The notes under the pieces were generated by a model. That model searched no databases, was not told the DNA's origin, and saw only the letters and a program-made list of their open reading frames with translations. Shown piece by piece: positions 9,362 to 19,481 of a stretch of 64,000 nt of DNA. Origin of the DNA: an uncultured SAR86 cluster bacterium (GTDB lineage Bacteria > Pseudomonadota > Gammaproteobacteria > Magnimaribacterales > D2472); the NCBI GenBank assembly GCA_943788515.1, contig CALSQM010000002.1, forward strand, positions 124,001 to 188,000. The letters are read 5' to 3'. The position numbers and the translations under genes are program-made. The first letter of the stretch is position 1. Each line of letters begins with the position of its first letter.

Positions 9362-9853
9362 ATGAAAACACAAAAATTATTCTTAACCTTTTTTATCCTA
9401 ATACTTTTTTCAGGGTGCGCCATCATTACAGATGAGTATCAAGCAAATCAAAGAAAAGTGATTGCATACCTTCTTGAGGACTTACCTTTGCCTTCAGATG
9501 CAGAGATTGTAAAAGCACCAACAGTCTTACTTGGAACTGGAGAGTCAATTTCGGGAAGAATTATAATGACTTCTGGTTATAGCCCTGCAGAGAATCTTAT
9601 TTTCTATGGCACAGAAACTCTATCAACTGGATGGCAGCTAATTTCATCCAAAGTTGGAGAAGAGGTAACTTTGGTTTATGCAAAAGCAGGGAGATTCGCA
9701 ACAATCTATATATCACCAAGAAATACAGCTTCAGGATTTTTCTTAGGGGACATTGGAAGTGATATTGATATATCAGTTGTTCACCCAGACGCTATTGGAG
9801 TTCAGAATCCTTATGAAGATTTAGACTATGGCTCTTTGCCGGAAAGCCCTTAA
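9362..9853 (+). CDS. lipoprotein of unknown function
   Basis: Signal peptide with lipobox LFSGC. Confidence 0.7.
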   Translation: MKTQKLFLTFFILILFSGCAIITDEYQANQRKVIAYLLEDLPLPSDAEIVKAPTVLLGTGESISGRIIMTSGYSPAENLIFYGTETLSTGWQLISSKVGEEVTLVYAKAGRFATIYISPRNTASGFFLGDIGSDIDISVVHPDAIGVQNPYEDLDYGSLPESP

Positions 9854-9888
9854 ACTAAAGTAAATACTTGTTTTAATTTAGGGTTTTT

Positions 9889-10575
9889 GTGAACGAACTA
9901 ATTTTATTTAGCTTTTCCCATATTTTTATTGTCTTATTCTGTATTGCGTCTATAGTTTTCATTCCAAAAATTTTTAAGCATTCCTCAGCCTCAACCCATT
10001 CCATTTTGATGTATTTTATTATTAGCTTAATTATCATTAATCAAGGGATGGATTTTTATATAGAAGGCTTTTTAGATCAATTGAAGTTAGGCTTACCACT
10101 TCATTTATGTGATTTTTCATCATTTTCAATCTTAATTTATTTGCTAACCAAAAAAAGAGACTTTTTTATATTTGCATTTTTCTTTGGAATAGCTGGAGCA
10201 GGAATGGCTATTCTTACTCCAGATACGGAGTACGGATTTCCTGCAGTTGCTTATATACAACATCAAATAGGCCATACTGCAATCATCCTGGGCGTATCTT
10301 ATGCAATAGTTATAGATAATCAGAGGCCATATATTCGAGATGTTTCAAAAGCCCTTTTATATGCAACTTTCTTATTATTTGTTATGTATGGAGTTAATTA
10401 TTTATTAGGACCTCCAGCAAACTATTGGTTCATAGTTGAGAAGCCTTTTGGACAAAACATTTATGCCTTTATGAGGCCAGAGCCATTCCACGTATTTGAT
10501 ATATGGCTTCTTGCTATAGTTGTCTGCTACCTAATATATTTACCCTATTATCTAAAAGATAGAAAATTAAAATAG
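9889..10575 (+). CDS. TIGR02206 / YwaF-like integral membrane protein (GTG start)
   Basis: QGMDFYIEG...LPLHLCDFSSF...FGIAGAGMAILTPDTE pattern, multiple TM segments. Confidence 0.7.
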   Translation: MNELILFSFSHIFIVLFCIASIVFIPKIFKHSSASTHSILMYFIISLIIINQGMDFYIEGFLDQLKLGLPLHLCDFSSFSILIYLLTKKRDFFIFAFFFGIAGAGMAILTPDTEYGFPAVAYIQHQIGHTAIILGVSYAIVIDNQRPYIRDVSKALLYATFLLFVMYGVNYLLGPPANYWFIVEKPFGQNIYAFMRPEPFHVFDIWLLAIVVCYLIYLPYYLKDRKLK

Positions 10576-10577
10576 TT

Positions 10578-11201
10578 ATGTCAAAAAAATTAAATAAAAC
10601 TGTTGATAGGAAGCAGATCCCTTTTAAGTACAGAGCTCGTCGTCCAAAAATTATTCAGTGGATTGCTAGATTGTTCTTAAGATCTTTCAGATGGAAGGTG
10701 GAGGGTGAAGTGCCGCCAGTAAAAGGTAATGAAAATCTAATAATAATAGCAGGCCCCCATACATCAAACTGGGATGGAGTTTTTGGTTTCGCTGCTATAC
10801 TGGGGCTAGATGCAAAGATAAGTTTTTTTGGAAAACACAGTCTTTTTGATCAACCAATTCTCGGACGGTTTTTAAAATACATGGGTGGAATACCAGTAGA
10901 TAAGAGCAAGCCCGGGGCAGGCCTCACTGAGGCGGCAATTAAAAATATTCAAAAACTCAATGGCTCTCTAATCGCTATATCTCCAGAGGGAACTAGAGCA
11001 AAAACCGATAAATTTAAGAGCGGCTTCTTAAGAATAGCAAAGGCAGTAGAGGGCAAGATATTTTTAGCTTCATTTGACTTTAATAAAAAGAGAATTTTCT
11101 TAGATACTTTTTTTGACCCATCAGGCGACAATGAATTAGATCTCTCTTTCGTAAAAAATTATTTCACCAAGTTTGGTGCAAAACGCCCAGAAAATTATTA
11201 G
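10578..11201 (+). CDS. 1-acyl-sn-glycerol-3-phosphate acyltransferase family protein
   Basis: GPHTSNWDG (HxxxxD-type) and PEGTRAKTDKFKSGF motifs. Confidence 0.85.
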   Translation: MSKKLNKTVDRKQIPFKYRARRPKIIQWIARLFLRSFRWKVEGEVPPVKGNENLIIIAGPHTSNWDGVFGFAAILGLDAKISFFGKHSLFDQPILGRFLKYMGGIPVDKSKPGAGLTEAAIKNIQKLNGSLIAISPEGTRAKTDKFKSGFLRIAKAVEGKIFLASFDFNKKRIFLDTFFDPSGDNELDLSFVKNYFTKFGAKRPENY

Positions 11202-13030
11202 TTAGTTTCTAGAGCTTCTACAATCATTTCATCAACCATTTGCTCCACTATAAATAGTGGCGGATTCCCATTGTCTAAAACTGCTGAATGAAAATCTTTA
11301 ATATTAAATTTATCACCAAGAGTATTCATTGCTTTCTCTCTTAATTCTAGAATCTTAATCATTCCAACTTTATAGCTAAGAGCTTGACCAGGCCAAACGA
11401 TATATCTTTCTATTTCTACTCGGCACTCAGTATCAGACATCCCAGTCTTTGCTTTCATGTAAGCAATAGCTTCTTCCCTTGTCCATTTTTTATAATGTAT
11501 CCCTGTATCTACAACCAATCTAACGGCTCTAAATATTTCACTTTGTAAAATTCCAAGTTCATCATATGGATCTGGAGCTAGACCTGCCTCAAGCGCTAAT
11601 TGTTCAGAATAAAGAGCCCAACCCTCAGAAAAGGCAGAGGTCCGATAGCCAAACCTCCTATATAAAGTTAACTCATCATTTTCTAGCGAATGTGCAATCT
11701 GATGGTGATGTCCTGGGGTTGCCTCGTGATATGCAAGAGTTTTCATGCTGTATTTTGGCGTTTGCTTTATATCATAAAGATTCACATAAAAAGCTCCAGG
11801 CCTACTTCCATCTAGCGCTGGAGACTGATACCAGCCACCAGGAGCAGTTTTCTCTGAGTATTCTGGAGCAGCTATAACAGTCACAGGCGCCTTTGGCATG
11901 GTATGAAAATATTCTTTGATGCCCTCTGTAGCTTCAGTAACCATATCCATATAATCTTGAACTACAATTTTTTTTCTATCTGGAGTATCTGCATAGAGCA
12001 TCAAAGGGTCTTCGTTTAGCTCGTTCATTAGAGCCCCAACAGTTTCGTTTGCATCGTAGCCAAGAGAAACGAGAATCTCTTTCATTCTAGATGAAATTCT
12101 TGCTACTTCACTAACTCCCAAGTCATGGATTTTTTGAGGGCTATAATCTGTTGTTGTATATGAACGTATTCGTAATTTATAAAACTCATCACCATTTGGC
12201 TGAGACCAGATACCATGATGAGGATTGGCATTATCTTTTGTTGAGATCATAAAATCCCTGAGCAAAATAAAACCTGGCGTAACGCTATTTTCTATAGATG
12301 ATTTTAGATCAGCCTCCAAAATAGTAAGCTCATCACCTGGGATATCTAATAATGCTGTCTTTTTAATAAATTGAGTATAAAGAGGGTGCTCCTCAAGCGA
12401 ATAGTTTATTAATTCATTAAGCTGTTTGATTAAATGAACATATACAAACTTTGGTGCATATATACCTTCGGCAGCTTGTCTTTCCAGCCAATCTAACTGG
12501 CCAGAATATACATCTATCACAAGGTCAGTTCTCTTTATAAAATCTTTTGCTTCTGAAAGGCTTCTAATGGGATGCATATCACTCATAAAGCTAATAACGT
12601 TATGATGCGCGCCTCGAACTTGGTTTAATGGATAATCATGATATGGGAATTCTTCTAGTTGTTTGAGGTTATTTTCAGTATCAAAAACGGCTATGCTTTT
12701 AGTAATTTTTTGACTTTTGGATAAAGAGCTATCTTTATATTTATTTAATACCTTAAGAGTTTTCTTTGTATCTTTAATATCAGCCTGAAGATCATTAGGA
12801 TTTGGTATTGAGAGCTTAGAATTATGTTGTGTGGCCCAGTTGAATTGATCAAATATTCCTATATAAGTCATAGATTCAGGTGAGTCGGCGAGGCCCGTCA
12901 AAAACTCTTTACCTAAGAAGTGATCAATGGAAGCTGGCTTCATTAAAAATAAATTTGCTAGATACAAAGAGCACAGACTTATACTAAAAATCGCTATTAC
13001 ACCTATTGCTTTAAAAAATCTTTTAATCAT
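11198..13030 (-). CDS. DUF885 family protein (putative metallopeptidase)
   Basis: YHEATPGHHHQ motif, SEGWALYSEQLALEAG, RYIVWPGQALSYKVG. Confidence 0.85.
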   Translation of the reverse strand: MIKRFFKAIGVIAIFSISLCSLYLANLFLMKPASIDHFLGKEFLTGLADSPESMTYIGIFDQFNWATQHNSKLSIPNPNDLQADIKDTKKTLKVLNKYKDSSLSKSQKITKSIAVFDTENNLKQLEEFPYHDYPLNQVRGAHHNVISFMSDMHPIRSLSEAKDFIKRTDLVIDVYSGQLDWLERQAAEGIYAPKFVYVHLIKQLNELINYSLEEHPLYTQFIKKTALLDIPGDELTILEADLKSSIENSVTPGFILLRDFMISTKDNANPHHGIWSQPNGDEFYKLRIRSYTTTDYSPQKIHDLGVSEVARISSRMKEILVSLGYDANETVGALMNELNEDPLMLYADTPDRKKIVVQDYMDMVTEATEGIKEYFHTMPKAPVTVIAAPEYSEKTAPGGWYQSPALDGSRPGAFYVNLYDIKQTPKYSMKTLAYHEATPGHHHQIAHSLENDELTLYRRFGYRTSAFSEGWALYSEQLALEAGLAPDPYDELGILQSEIFRAVRLVVDTGIHYKKWTREEAIAYMKAKTGMSDTECRVEIERYIVWPGQALSYKVGMIKILELREKAMNTLGDKFNIKDFHSAVLDNGNPPLFIVEQMVDEMIVEALETN

Positions 13031-13134
13031 TTACTTATCCTCTTTAATATTTTGATTCCATCTATGAGCACTTTGTTTAAATAATTATATATTTTTTTGC
13101 TAAACTCTTCTTAATTAATAATTTAGGTTAAAAA

Positions 13135-13824
13135 ATGACAGACTCTATTGCGACACTGACTCAACAAGATGATATTTCTATAATAACTTTAGACGATGGT
13201 AAGGCTAATGTTTTTTCAGAAGAAATGACCCGGAGTATTAATTATTGCTTAGATCAAGTTCCAACAAAAAGCGGATCTTTAATAATTACGGGTAGGCCTG
13301 GAATGTTTTCGGCTGGATTTGATTTGAAAGTTATTAGCTCAGGTGACGTGCCTAAAATTAAAAGAATGTCACTAAGTGGATTTAAGCTGTTATCAAGGAT
13401 TTTTTCTTTTCCTAGGCCAATAGTTGCTGCCTGCTCAGGGCATGGCATAGCTTTAGGAACTTTCTTATTATGCTGCTGTGATTTTAGAATAGGAGTAAAG
13501 GGTGAGCATCTATTAGGTGCAAATGAGATGAGAACCAATATGGTTATACCAACACCAATTTTAGAATTAATAAAGTTTAGAGTTTCACCATCCCATAAAT
13601 ATAGATCTGTTTTAGGCGCAGAAATGTACCCTCTTGAGAAAGCAATAGATGCAGGCCTTATAGACCAGGTTGTTGACTCAGATAAGCTAATGGAAGTGGC
13701 AATGGAAAAAGCTAAAGATTTAGCAACAATGGGGCATCCTAGCTATACTCTAACAAAAGCACTTTTTATTAAAGATATTGCGAAAAGTATTGATAGTGCT
13801 ATTAAGGACTTAGAAATCCAGTAA
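13135..13824 (+). CDS. enoyl-CoA hydratase/isomerase (crotonase) family protein
   Basis: SAGFDLKVI and ACSGHGIALGTFLL crotonase motifs. Confidence 0.85.
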   Translation: MTDSIATLTQQDDISIITLDDGKANVFSEEMTRSINYCLDQVPTKSGSLIITGRPGMFSAGFDLKVISSGDVPKIKRMSLSGFKLLSRIFSFPRPIVAACSGHGIALGTFLLCCCDFRIGVKGEHLLGANEMRTNMVIPTPILELIKFRVSPSHKYRSVLGAEMYPLEKAIDAGLIDQVVDSDKLMEVAMEKAKDLATMGHPSYTLTKALFIKDIAKSIDSAIKDLEIQ

Positions 13825-13838
13825 TTTTTTCTATATCC

Positions 13839-14345
13839 ATGAGCCAACAATCTAATTTAGAGTTAGCAATTTTTAGTGATGTTCCTGAAAATGACAAATT
13901 AGAGGCCATCTTTAATTTAAATCAAGAAAATGTACCCGAGGTTGGGATTTTGCCTTCATTAAGCGCTCTTAAAAACCTAATAAAATTAAGTGCATTAAAT
14001 TTTTATGTTTTAAATGAAGAAGAGATTATTGGTTTTATGATCTGTTTTAGAGAGGGTTCTGAATACCATTCACCAAACTATAAGTTCTTTAGTGATTGCG
14101 AAGATAAATTTCTTTATATAGATAGGGTTGCTATAAAAAAAGAATACAGAAGAATGGGAGCAGGGACTCTTTTATACGAACATTTAAGCAAAGTAGTTAA
14201 TCTTGAAAACTTACCTATCTGTTGTGAGGTCAATACAAATCCTATCAATCAAATATCATTAAACTTTCATTCTAAAAATAAATATATCAAAGTTGGAGAG
14301 AGATTTTTCCATGATCATTCGGTGGCCTACCTAAAGAAGAAATAA
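13839..14345 (+). CDS. GNAT-family N-acetyltransferase
   Basis: IDRVAIKKEYRRMGAGTLLYEHL acetyl-CoA binding motif. Confidence 0.8.
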   Translation: MSQQSNLELAIFSDVPENDKLEAIFNLNQENVPEVGILPSLSALKNLIKLSALNFYVLNEEEIIGFMICFREGSEYHSPNYKFFSDCEDKFLYIDRVAIKKEYRRMGAGTLLYEHLSKVVNLENLPICCEVNTNPINQISLNFHSKNKYIKVGERFFHDHSVAYLKKK

Positions 14346-14540
14346 TCCCAGAATTATGTATTATTAATAGTTAGCTAATTTACTTTTTGATTTTAGTTTA
14401 ATTGCTATGGGCGAATAAATATATGTCAAATAACTAGGACCCTGCGTTTAAATTGGCTTTTACAATTTATCTAGATATGATTAATCTATTGCTTGAAATA
14501 TTAGAGGCAATTGATAACTAACTATTCAGTAGGAAAAATT

Positions 14541-14732
14541 ATGGCAACTTATAAATGTGAAAAATGTGGGATGTCGGTAAATGCCTCTTGTGGTGAATGC
14601 AATGCACCTCTTGTTAATGGCATGCTAGACCTTGATGATGGGAGCCAAGTTCAAGTATCCACGTGTCCAAATGGACATGGCAAAATTAAATCACCGCTAT
14701 GCTGTGGAAATGATATGAGTTGCGCTATCTAA
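14541..14732 (+). CDS. small cysteine-rich zinc-ribbon-like protein
   Basis: MATYKCEKCGMSVNASCGECNAP...CPNGHGKIKSPLCCGNDMSC; ATG at 14541 preferred over track start 14511. Confidence 0.7.
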   Translation: MATYKCEKCGMSVNASCGECNAPLVNGMLDLDDGSQVQVSTCPNGHGKIKSPLCCGNDMSCAI

Positions 14733-15422
14733 CTAAAAATTTAATTGGTAGCCAATTTTTAAGCTTGTATCGAAAACTTTGCTTGAAAGAACTTCAACGT
14801 TAAAAGCGCTCCTATTGTTTATATTAAATAAGACTCCTGCTCCATATTTCTGATCAGTTTCTTCATCAAGAATATATTCAATAACGGCTGTGCAAGCCTC
14901 AAAAAGACATGGCTTCTGAATTACCTCAGATTCTTTTGAAAAGTCGACAAAAATCTTACCTTCCCAGCCATTACTATTACCAAATCTAATGCCTGTTATT
15001 ACATTTGCTTGTGTATCATCTTCTGAGAATGAATCGTAATCTCCTTCTATAGATGTGCTTTTAATTCCAATTTCAGCATAGATATCAAATACATTCTTTA
15101 TTTTAAGGTTAACGCCCTTTGCTGAAACACTGCTTAATAAATCTCCAATTCCCGAATGGACACCTATTCTTGCTGCATTAATAACTCTATCAAATGATTC
15201 GGTTGCTATATCAACACCTTCTGCCTTTCTTTCAAGAGTTATGTATAGTGATCCAGGCAATGAAACAGAAAGATTCATACCTAGTCCAGTATCTTCGGTC
15301 TGGATAAGACTCAAGCCTAAGGAGTTATATTTATAGTCATGCGACTCTCTGCCAAGCCTCCCTTCATCAGAAGAGAGAGGGGTGATAAATATAAAGAATA
15401 AAAATAGTTGGATATATTTCAT
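14733..15422 (-). CDS. secreted/outer-membrane beta-rich protein of unknown function
   Basis: Signal peptide, repeated beta-strand-like segments ending ...SLKIGYQLNF (aromatic C-terminus). Confidence 0.55.
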   Translation of the reverse strand: MKYIQLFLFFIFITPLSSDEGRLGRESHDYKYNSLGLSLIQTEDTGLGMNLSVSLPGSLYITLERKAEGVDIATESFDRVINAARIGVHSGIGDLLSSVSAKGVNLKIKNVFDIYAEIGIKSTSIEGDYDSFSEDDTQANVITGIRFGNSNGWEGKIFVDFSKESEVIQKPCLFEACTAVIEYILDEETDQKYGAGVLFNINNRSAFNVEVLSSKVFDTSLKIGYQLNF

Positions 15423-15505
15423 AAGTATAACTTTAACAGATTTAAAGAATTGATTTTAATGTTTAGATAGGTCTAAATTTCTTTAGACCTATCTAATCCA
15501 AGCGA

Positions 15506-16240
15506 TTATCTTGTAATTGAGTAGCCTTGTTGCTCTAATACAAATCTATCTTCAGTCAGATTTGCAATCCTTGATACTTTTCCTTCATCATTGAATACAA
15601 ACCTTGTTGCTGTGTATGCGTTTGCTTCGATGCCTGTCGCATCTTCAGTAAATTTAGTCCAACTTAACACCCAAACAACACCATCTTCTGTAGCTGATGT
15701 TTCAATTATGTTAAATTCATCTGGGCCCCATCCTTCAGCATCACCTTCTGACATATTTTCAAGAATTTGTGACTTTGAAGACATTTGCCTTACAGCACCT
15801 CTTGCAACTGTTATGGCAACTTCCTCACCGTTTCGTAAAACAACAGCATTAATCTCTTCACCTGGCTTGCCTCTAAACCCGAGTCTATTCCTATTGTCAT
15901 CGGATACTCTCACACCAGCAACTTCAACAAAAGAATCACCTATCTCTAGCGATTTAGACGCAGGGCTCTCAGGAATAATATAAGTTACTGTCATCCCGGC
16001 CTCATCTGGATTCCAAATAAAACCCATCCCAACATATCTATTGCCAGCAACAACACCATCTTCTGCCATATTTTTTTCAATCATTTCCATAGCTTCAGCT
16101 TTGCCAGTATTGCCAGCTGTAACCCATGCGGTTGCTAGATCCATTCTGTCCTGATAGTTATTTCCAGAATTGTTTTCCATATTACATGCAGCTAAAGCAA
16201 TTAAAGCAAAGCATGCAAAAAAAGTTTTTAGATTATTCAT
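15506..16240 (-). CDS. PDZ-domain lipoprotein
   Basis: Lipobox LAAC; PDZ-like GMTVTYIIPESPASKSLEIGDSFVEVAGVRV. Confidence 0.7.
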   Translation of the reverse strand: MNNLKTFFACFALIALAACNMENNSGNNYQDRMDLATAWVTAGNTGKAEAMEMIEKNMAEDGVVAGNRYVGMGFIWNPDEAGMTVTYIIPESPASKSLEIGDSFVEVAGVRVSDDNRNRLGFRGKPGEEINAVVLRNGEEVAITVARGAVRQMSSKSQILENMSEGDAEGWGPDEFNIIETSATEDGVVWVLSWTKFTEDATGIEANAYTATRFVFNDEGKVSRIANLTEDRFVLEQQGYSITR

Positions 16241-16328
16241 TTCTCCCTCTTATATAGATTAAATGTTATTTAAGTTTATATTTTTTACAGACCAATGAAA
16301 GGCCTAATGATCAAATGATAGATTATAT

Positions 16329-18119
16329 TTAAGTTCTAACTCTACCTTTTTTTCTCATGCGAATAGATTCAGGAGTTACCTCTACAAGCTCATCATCTTC
16401 AATGAATTCTAAAGCCTGCTCTAAAGTATGTTTTATATGAGTAACAAGGATAAGATTTTCATCAGTTCCCGCAGCTCTAATATTATTTAGCTGCTTAGCT
16501 TTTGTTGGATTTACTGGAAGATCATTCTCCCTTGAATGTAACCCAACTATTTGACCTATATAAACTTCATTGCCGTGACCTAAGAACAGCTTTCCTCTAT
16601 TTTGAAGATTAAACAAAGCATAAGCTAAAGTTTTACCTGCAGTCATAGAATACATGACCCCATTATTTCTTTTGGCTAGTTCGCCACCCTTTACTGGACC
16701 GTAATGATCAAAAACACTAGTCATGATTCCAGATCCGCTAGTGATAGTTAGAAAGTGTGATCTAAACCCTATAATTCCTCTGGATGGAGCTATAAACTCC
16801 AATTTAACTCTTCCTTTGCCATCTGATTCCATGCTTTGGAGCTCAGCTTTTCTTGGCCCAAGCTCTTCCATAATTGAACCTTGATGCATTTCTTCAACAT
16901 CAATAACTATCTGCTCAAAAGGCTCATGGATTTCACCATTTACTTCTTTTTGAATAACTTGAGGCTTAGAGATGCCTAATTCAAAACCTTCTCTTCTCAT
17001 GGTTTCGATTAGTACAGATAGATGCAATTCTCCTCTACCTGAAACAATAAATTTATCTGGAGATTCACCTTGAACTACCTTCAGCGCTACATTTGATATT
17101 AATTCTTTATCCAGTCTCTCTTTAATATTTCTTGAAGTAACAAATTTTCCTTCTTTTCCTGCAAAGGGCGAATCATTAACTTGGAAGGTCATGCTAACCG
17201 TAGGTTCATCAACCGAAAGAGCGGGAAGTGCCTCAACATCAGAAGGTGCACAAATAGTATCTGAGATATTTAATTTATCTATTCCTGTAATGCAAACAAT
17301 TGAACCAGCTTCTGCCTCTGTAACTTCTACTCTGTCTAAGCCCTCATAGCCCATAACTTGAAGCACTTTTCCTTTTCTAGTGTTGCCATCTCTATCAACT
17401 ACGATGACTTGATCATTTGGCTTTACTACACCTCTTTTAATTCTTCCTATTCCAATAACACCTACATAGCTATTGCTATCTAAGGCACTTATTTGTAACT
17501 GCAGAGGCCCATCAACATTTACCTCTGGAGCAGGGACTTTTTCTAATATCATTTGCAATAGAGGAGTCATGTCATCATTCATATTTTCAGGCTCTAGTCC
17601 TGCAATTCCTTCAATAGCCGATGCATAAATAACTGGGAAATCTAGCTGCTCGTCAGTTCCACCCAGCCTGTCAAATAAGTCAAAGACTTGATCAAGAACC
17701 CAATGAGGTCTCGCATCAGGCCTATCAACCTTATTAATTACAACAATAGGCCTCAAGCCTTTTTCAAAAGCCTTTTGAGTAACAAATCTTGTTTGTGGCA
17801 TTGGGCCGTCAACAGCATCAACCAACAAGAGAACTGAATCAACCATAGATAGCGCCCTTTCAACCTCACCACCAAAATCAGCATGGCCTGGAGTATCCAC
17901 AATATTAATTAAATGGTTATTCCAAATAATTGAGGTATTTTTAGCTGTTATGGTTATTCCTCTTTCTTTTTCTTGGTCGTTTGAGTCCATTATTCTCTCA
18001 GAACCAATATTTTTTCTATCAAGGGTTCCAGATTGGCCTAAAAGTTTATCTACAAGAGTAGTTTTACCATGATCAACGTGGGCAATAATTGCTATATTTC
18101 GAAGGTTATTTATGTCCAT
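16329..18119 (-). CDS. typA: ribosome-associated translational GTPase TypA/BipA
   Basis: IAHVDHGKTTLVD, ERGITI, DTPGHADFGGEVER, NKVDR; length and C-terminal region typical of TypA. Confidence 0.95.
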   Translation of the reverse strand: MDINNLRNIAIIAHVDHGKTTLVDKLLGQSGTLDRKNIGSERIMDSNDQEKERGITITAKNTSIIWNNHLINIVDTPGHADFGGEVERALSMVDSVLLLVDAVDGPMPQTRFVTQKAFEKGLRPIVVINKVDRPDARPHWVLDQVFDLFDRLGGTDEQLDFPVIYASAIEGIAGLEPENMNDDMTPLLQMILEKVPAPEVNVDGPLQLQISALDSNSYVGVIGIGRIKRGVVKPNDQVIVVDRDGNTRKGKVLQVMGYEGLDRVEVTEAEAGSIVCITGIDKLNISDTICAPSDVEALPALSVDEPTVSMTFQVNDSPFAGKEGKFVTSRNIKERLDKELISNVALKVVQGESPDKFIVSGRGELHLSVLIETMRREGFELGISKPQVIQKEVNGEIHEPFEQIVIDVEEMHQGSIMEELGPRKAELQSMESDGKGRVKLEFIAPSRGIIGFRSHFLTITSGSGIMTSVFDHYGPVKGGELAKRNNGVMYSMTAGKTLAYALFNLQNRGKLFLGHGNEVYIGQIVGLHSRENDLPVNPTKAKQLNNIRAAGTDENLILVTHIKHTLEQALEFIEDDELVEVTPESIRMRKKGRVRT

Positions 18120-18159
18120 GGTATTAGTGTTTTAAAAAAGGGGGGATTATAATCTTAAA

Positions 18160-19437
18160 ATGAATAAATTATTGCTTTTCTTTTGTCTTCTTGTTTCAAC
18201 ATCAGTTTTTTCAGATCTTAAAAGTGATCTTGATAATCAAATTAATCCGTTAATGGATAAGGTCATTGAGTGGCGACATGACATTCATCAGAACCCGGAG
18301 TTAAGTAATAGAGAGTTTAGAACTGCCAAAAAAGTAGAAGCTCATCTCCGCTCACTGGGCATAAAAGTGGAAACTAAGATTGCATATACCGGTGTTGTGG
18401 GATTGATCGAGGGCGGTCTGCCTGGGCCAACTATAGCCCTGAGAGCAGATATGGATGGGTTACCAGTTATAGAAAAAACAGGATTATCATTTGCGTCAAA
18501 AAAAATGACTGAATATCTCGGTCAAAGTGTCGGCGTTATGCATGCATGTGGCCATGATGCTCATGTTGCAATACTCATGGGAGTCGCCGAGTTTTTAGCT
18601 AAAAATAAAGATCAGTTAAAGGGCAACGTAATGTTAATTTTCCAACCTGCCGAAGAAGGCCCTCCTGAAGGAGAGAATGGCGGAGCAAAAATGATGTTAG
18701 AAGAGGGTATCTTTGAAACATATGATCCTGAGGTTATTTTTGGACTTCATGTTGGCAATGGTCCTCATGGCTATATTGGCATATCATCTGGCCCGGCAAT
18801 GGCAGCGGCTGGAACTTATAGAATTAAAATAAAGGGAGTTCAAGCTCATGGCTCAAGACCTTGGGACTCAATTGATCCAATAATGGCTAGCGCTGAGCTA
18901 ATTCAAAACCTTAATACGATTGTAAGCAGGCGAATTAATATCGTAAATAATCCAGCTGTTATATCGGTTGGAATAATAAGATCTGGAACAAGAGGAAATA
19001 TTATTCCTGAAGATTCAGAAATTCAGGGGACAATAAGGACATTTGACCCGAAGCTAAGAGAAGAAATTTATGATGAAATAAAACAGATAGCTGAAGGTGT
19101 TGCACTTGGAACAGGAACAGAAATTTCTGTTGAGTTTGATGTTGGTGGATTCTATCCAGTTACTTTTAACAATACCGATCTTGTTGAAAGATTGACCCCG
19201 TCTTTAAAACAGGCAACTAATAATAAAGTTTATGAGATGACGCCTTCAACTGGCGCTGAAGATTTTTCATTTTTCTCAAATGCTATTCCTGGGATGTATT
19301 TCTGGTTGGGTGTAAATGCTCCTGGCGTAATGGAAGCTCCTGGCAATCATTCACCTTATTTCGTTGTTGATGATGGAGCCTTGGACGAAGGCTTAAAAGC
19401 CTTGGTGTATCTAGTTGAAGATTATTCGAAAGAATAG
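18160..19437 (+). CDS. M20-family amidohydrolase (hippurate hydrolase-like) with signal peptide
   Basis: WRHDIHQNPELSNREFRT, HACGHDAHVA, FQPAEEGP. Confidence 0.9.
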   Translation: MNKLLLFFCLLVSTSVFSDLKSDLDNQINPLMDKVIEWRHDIHQNPELSNREFRTAKKVEAHLRSLGIKVETKIAYTGVVGLIEGGLPGPTIALRADMDGLPVIEKTGLSFASKKMTEYLGQSVGVMHACGHDAHVAILMGVAEFLAKNKDQLKGNVMLIFQPAEEGPPEGENGGAKMMLEEGIFETYDPEVIFGLHVGNGPHGYIGISSGPAMAAAGTYRIKIKGVQAHGSRPWDSIDPIMASAELIQNLNTIVSRRINIVNNPAVISVGIIRSGTRGNIIPEDSEIQGTIRTFDPKLREEIYDEIKQIAEGVALGTGTEISVEFDVGGFYPVTFNNTDLVERLTPSLKQATNNKVYEMTPSTGAEDFSFFSNAIPGMYFWLGVNAPGVMEAPGNHSPYFVVDDGALDEGLKALVYLVEDYSKE

Positions 19438-19481
19438 CACAATAGCAAAAATCTAGAAAAAACTTAAAAAGGAGACTTAAA

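Noticed and set aside
11566-11877. 103-aa ORF opposite the DUF885 gene
   Set aside because: Antisense shadow ORF without family motifs.
15591-15983. 130-aa ORF opposite the PDZ lipoprotein
   Set aside because: Antisense shadow; Ser/Thr/Pro-rich composition, no motif.
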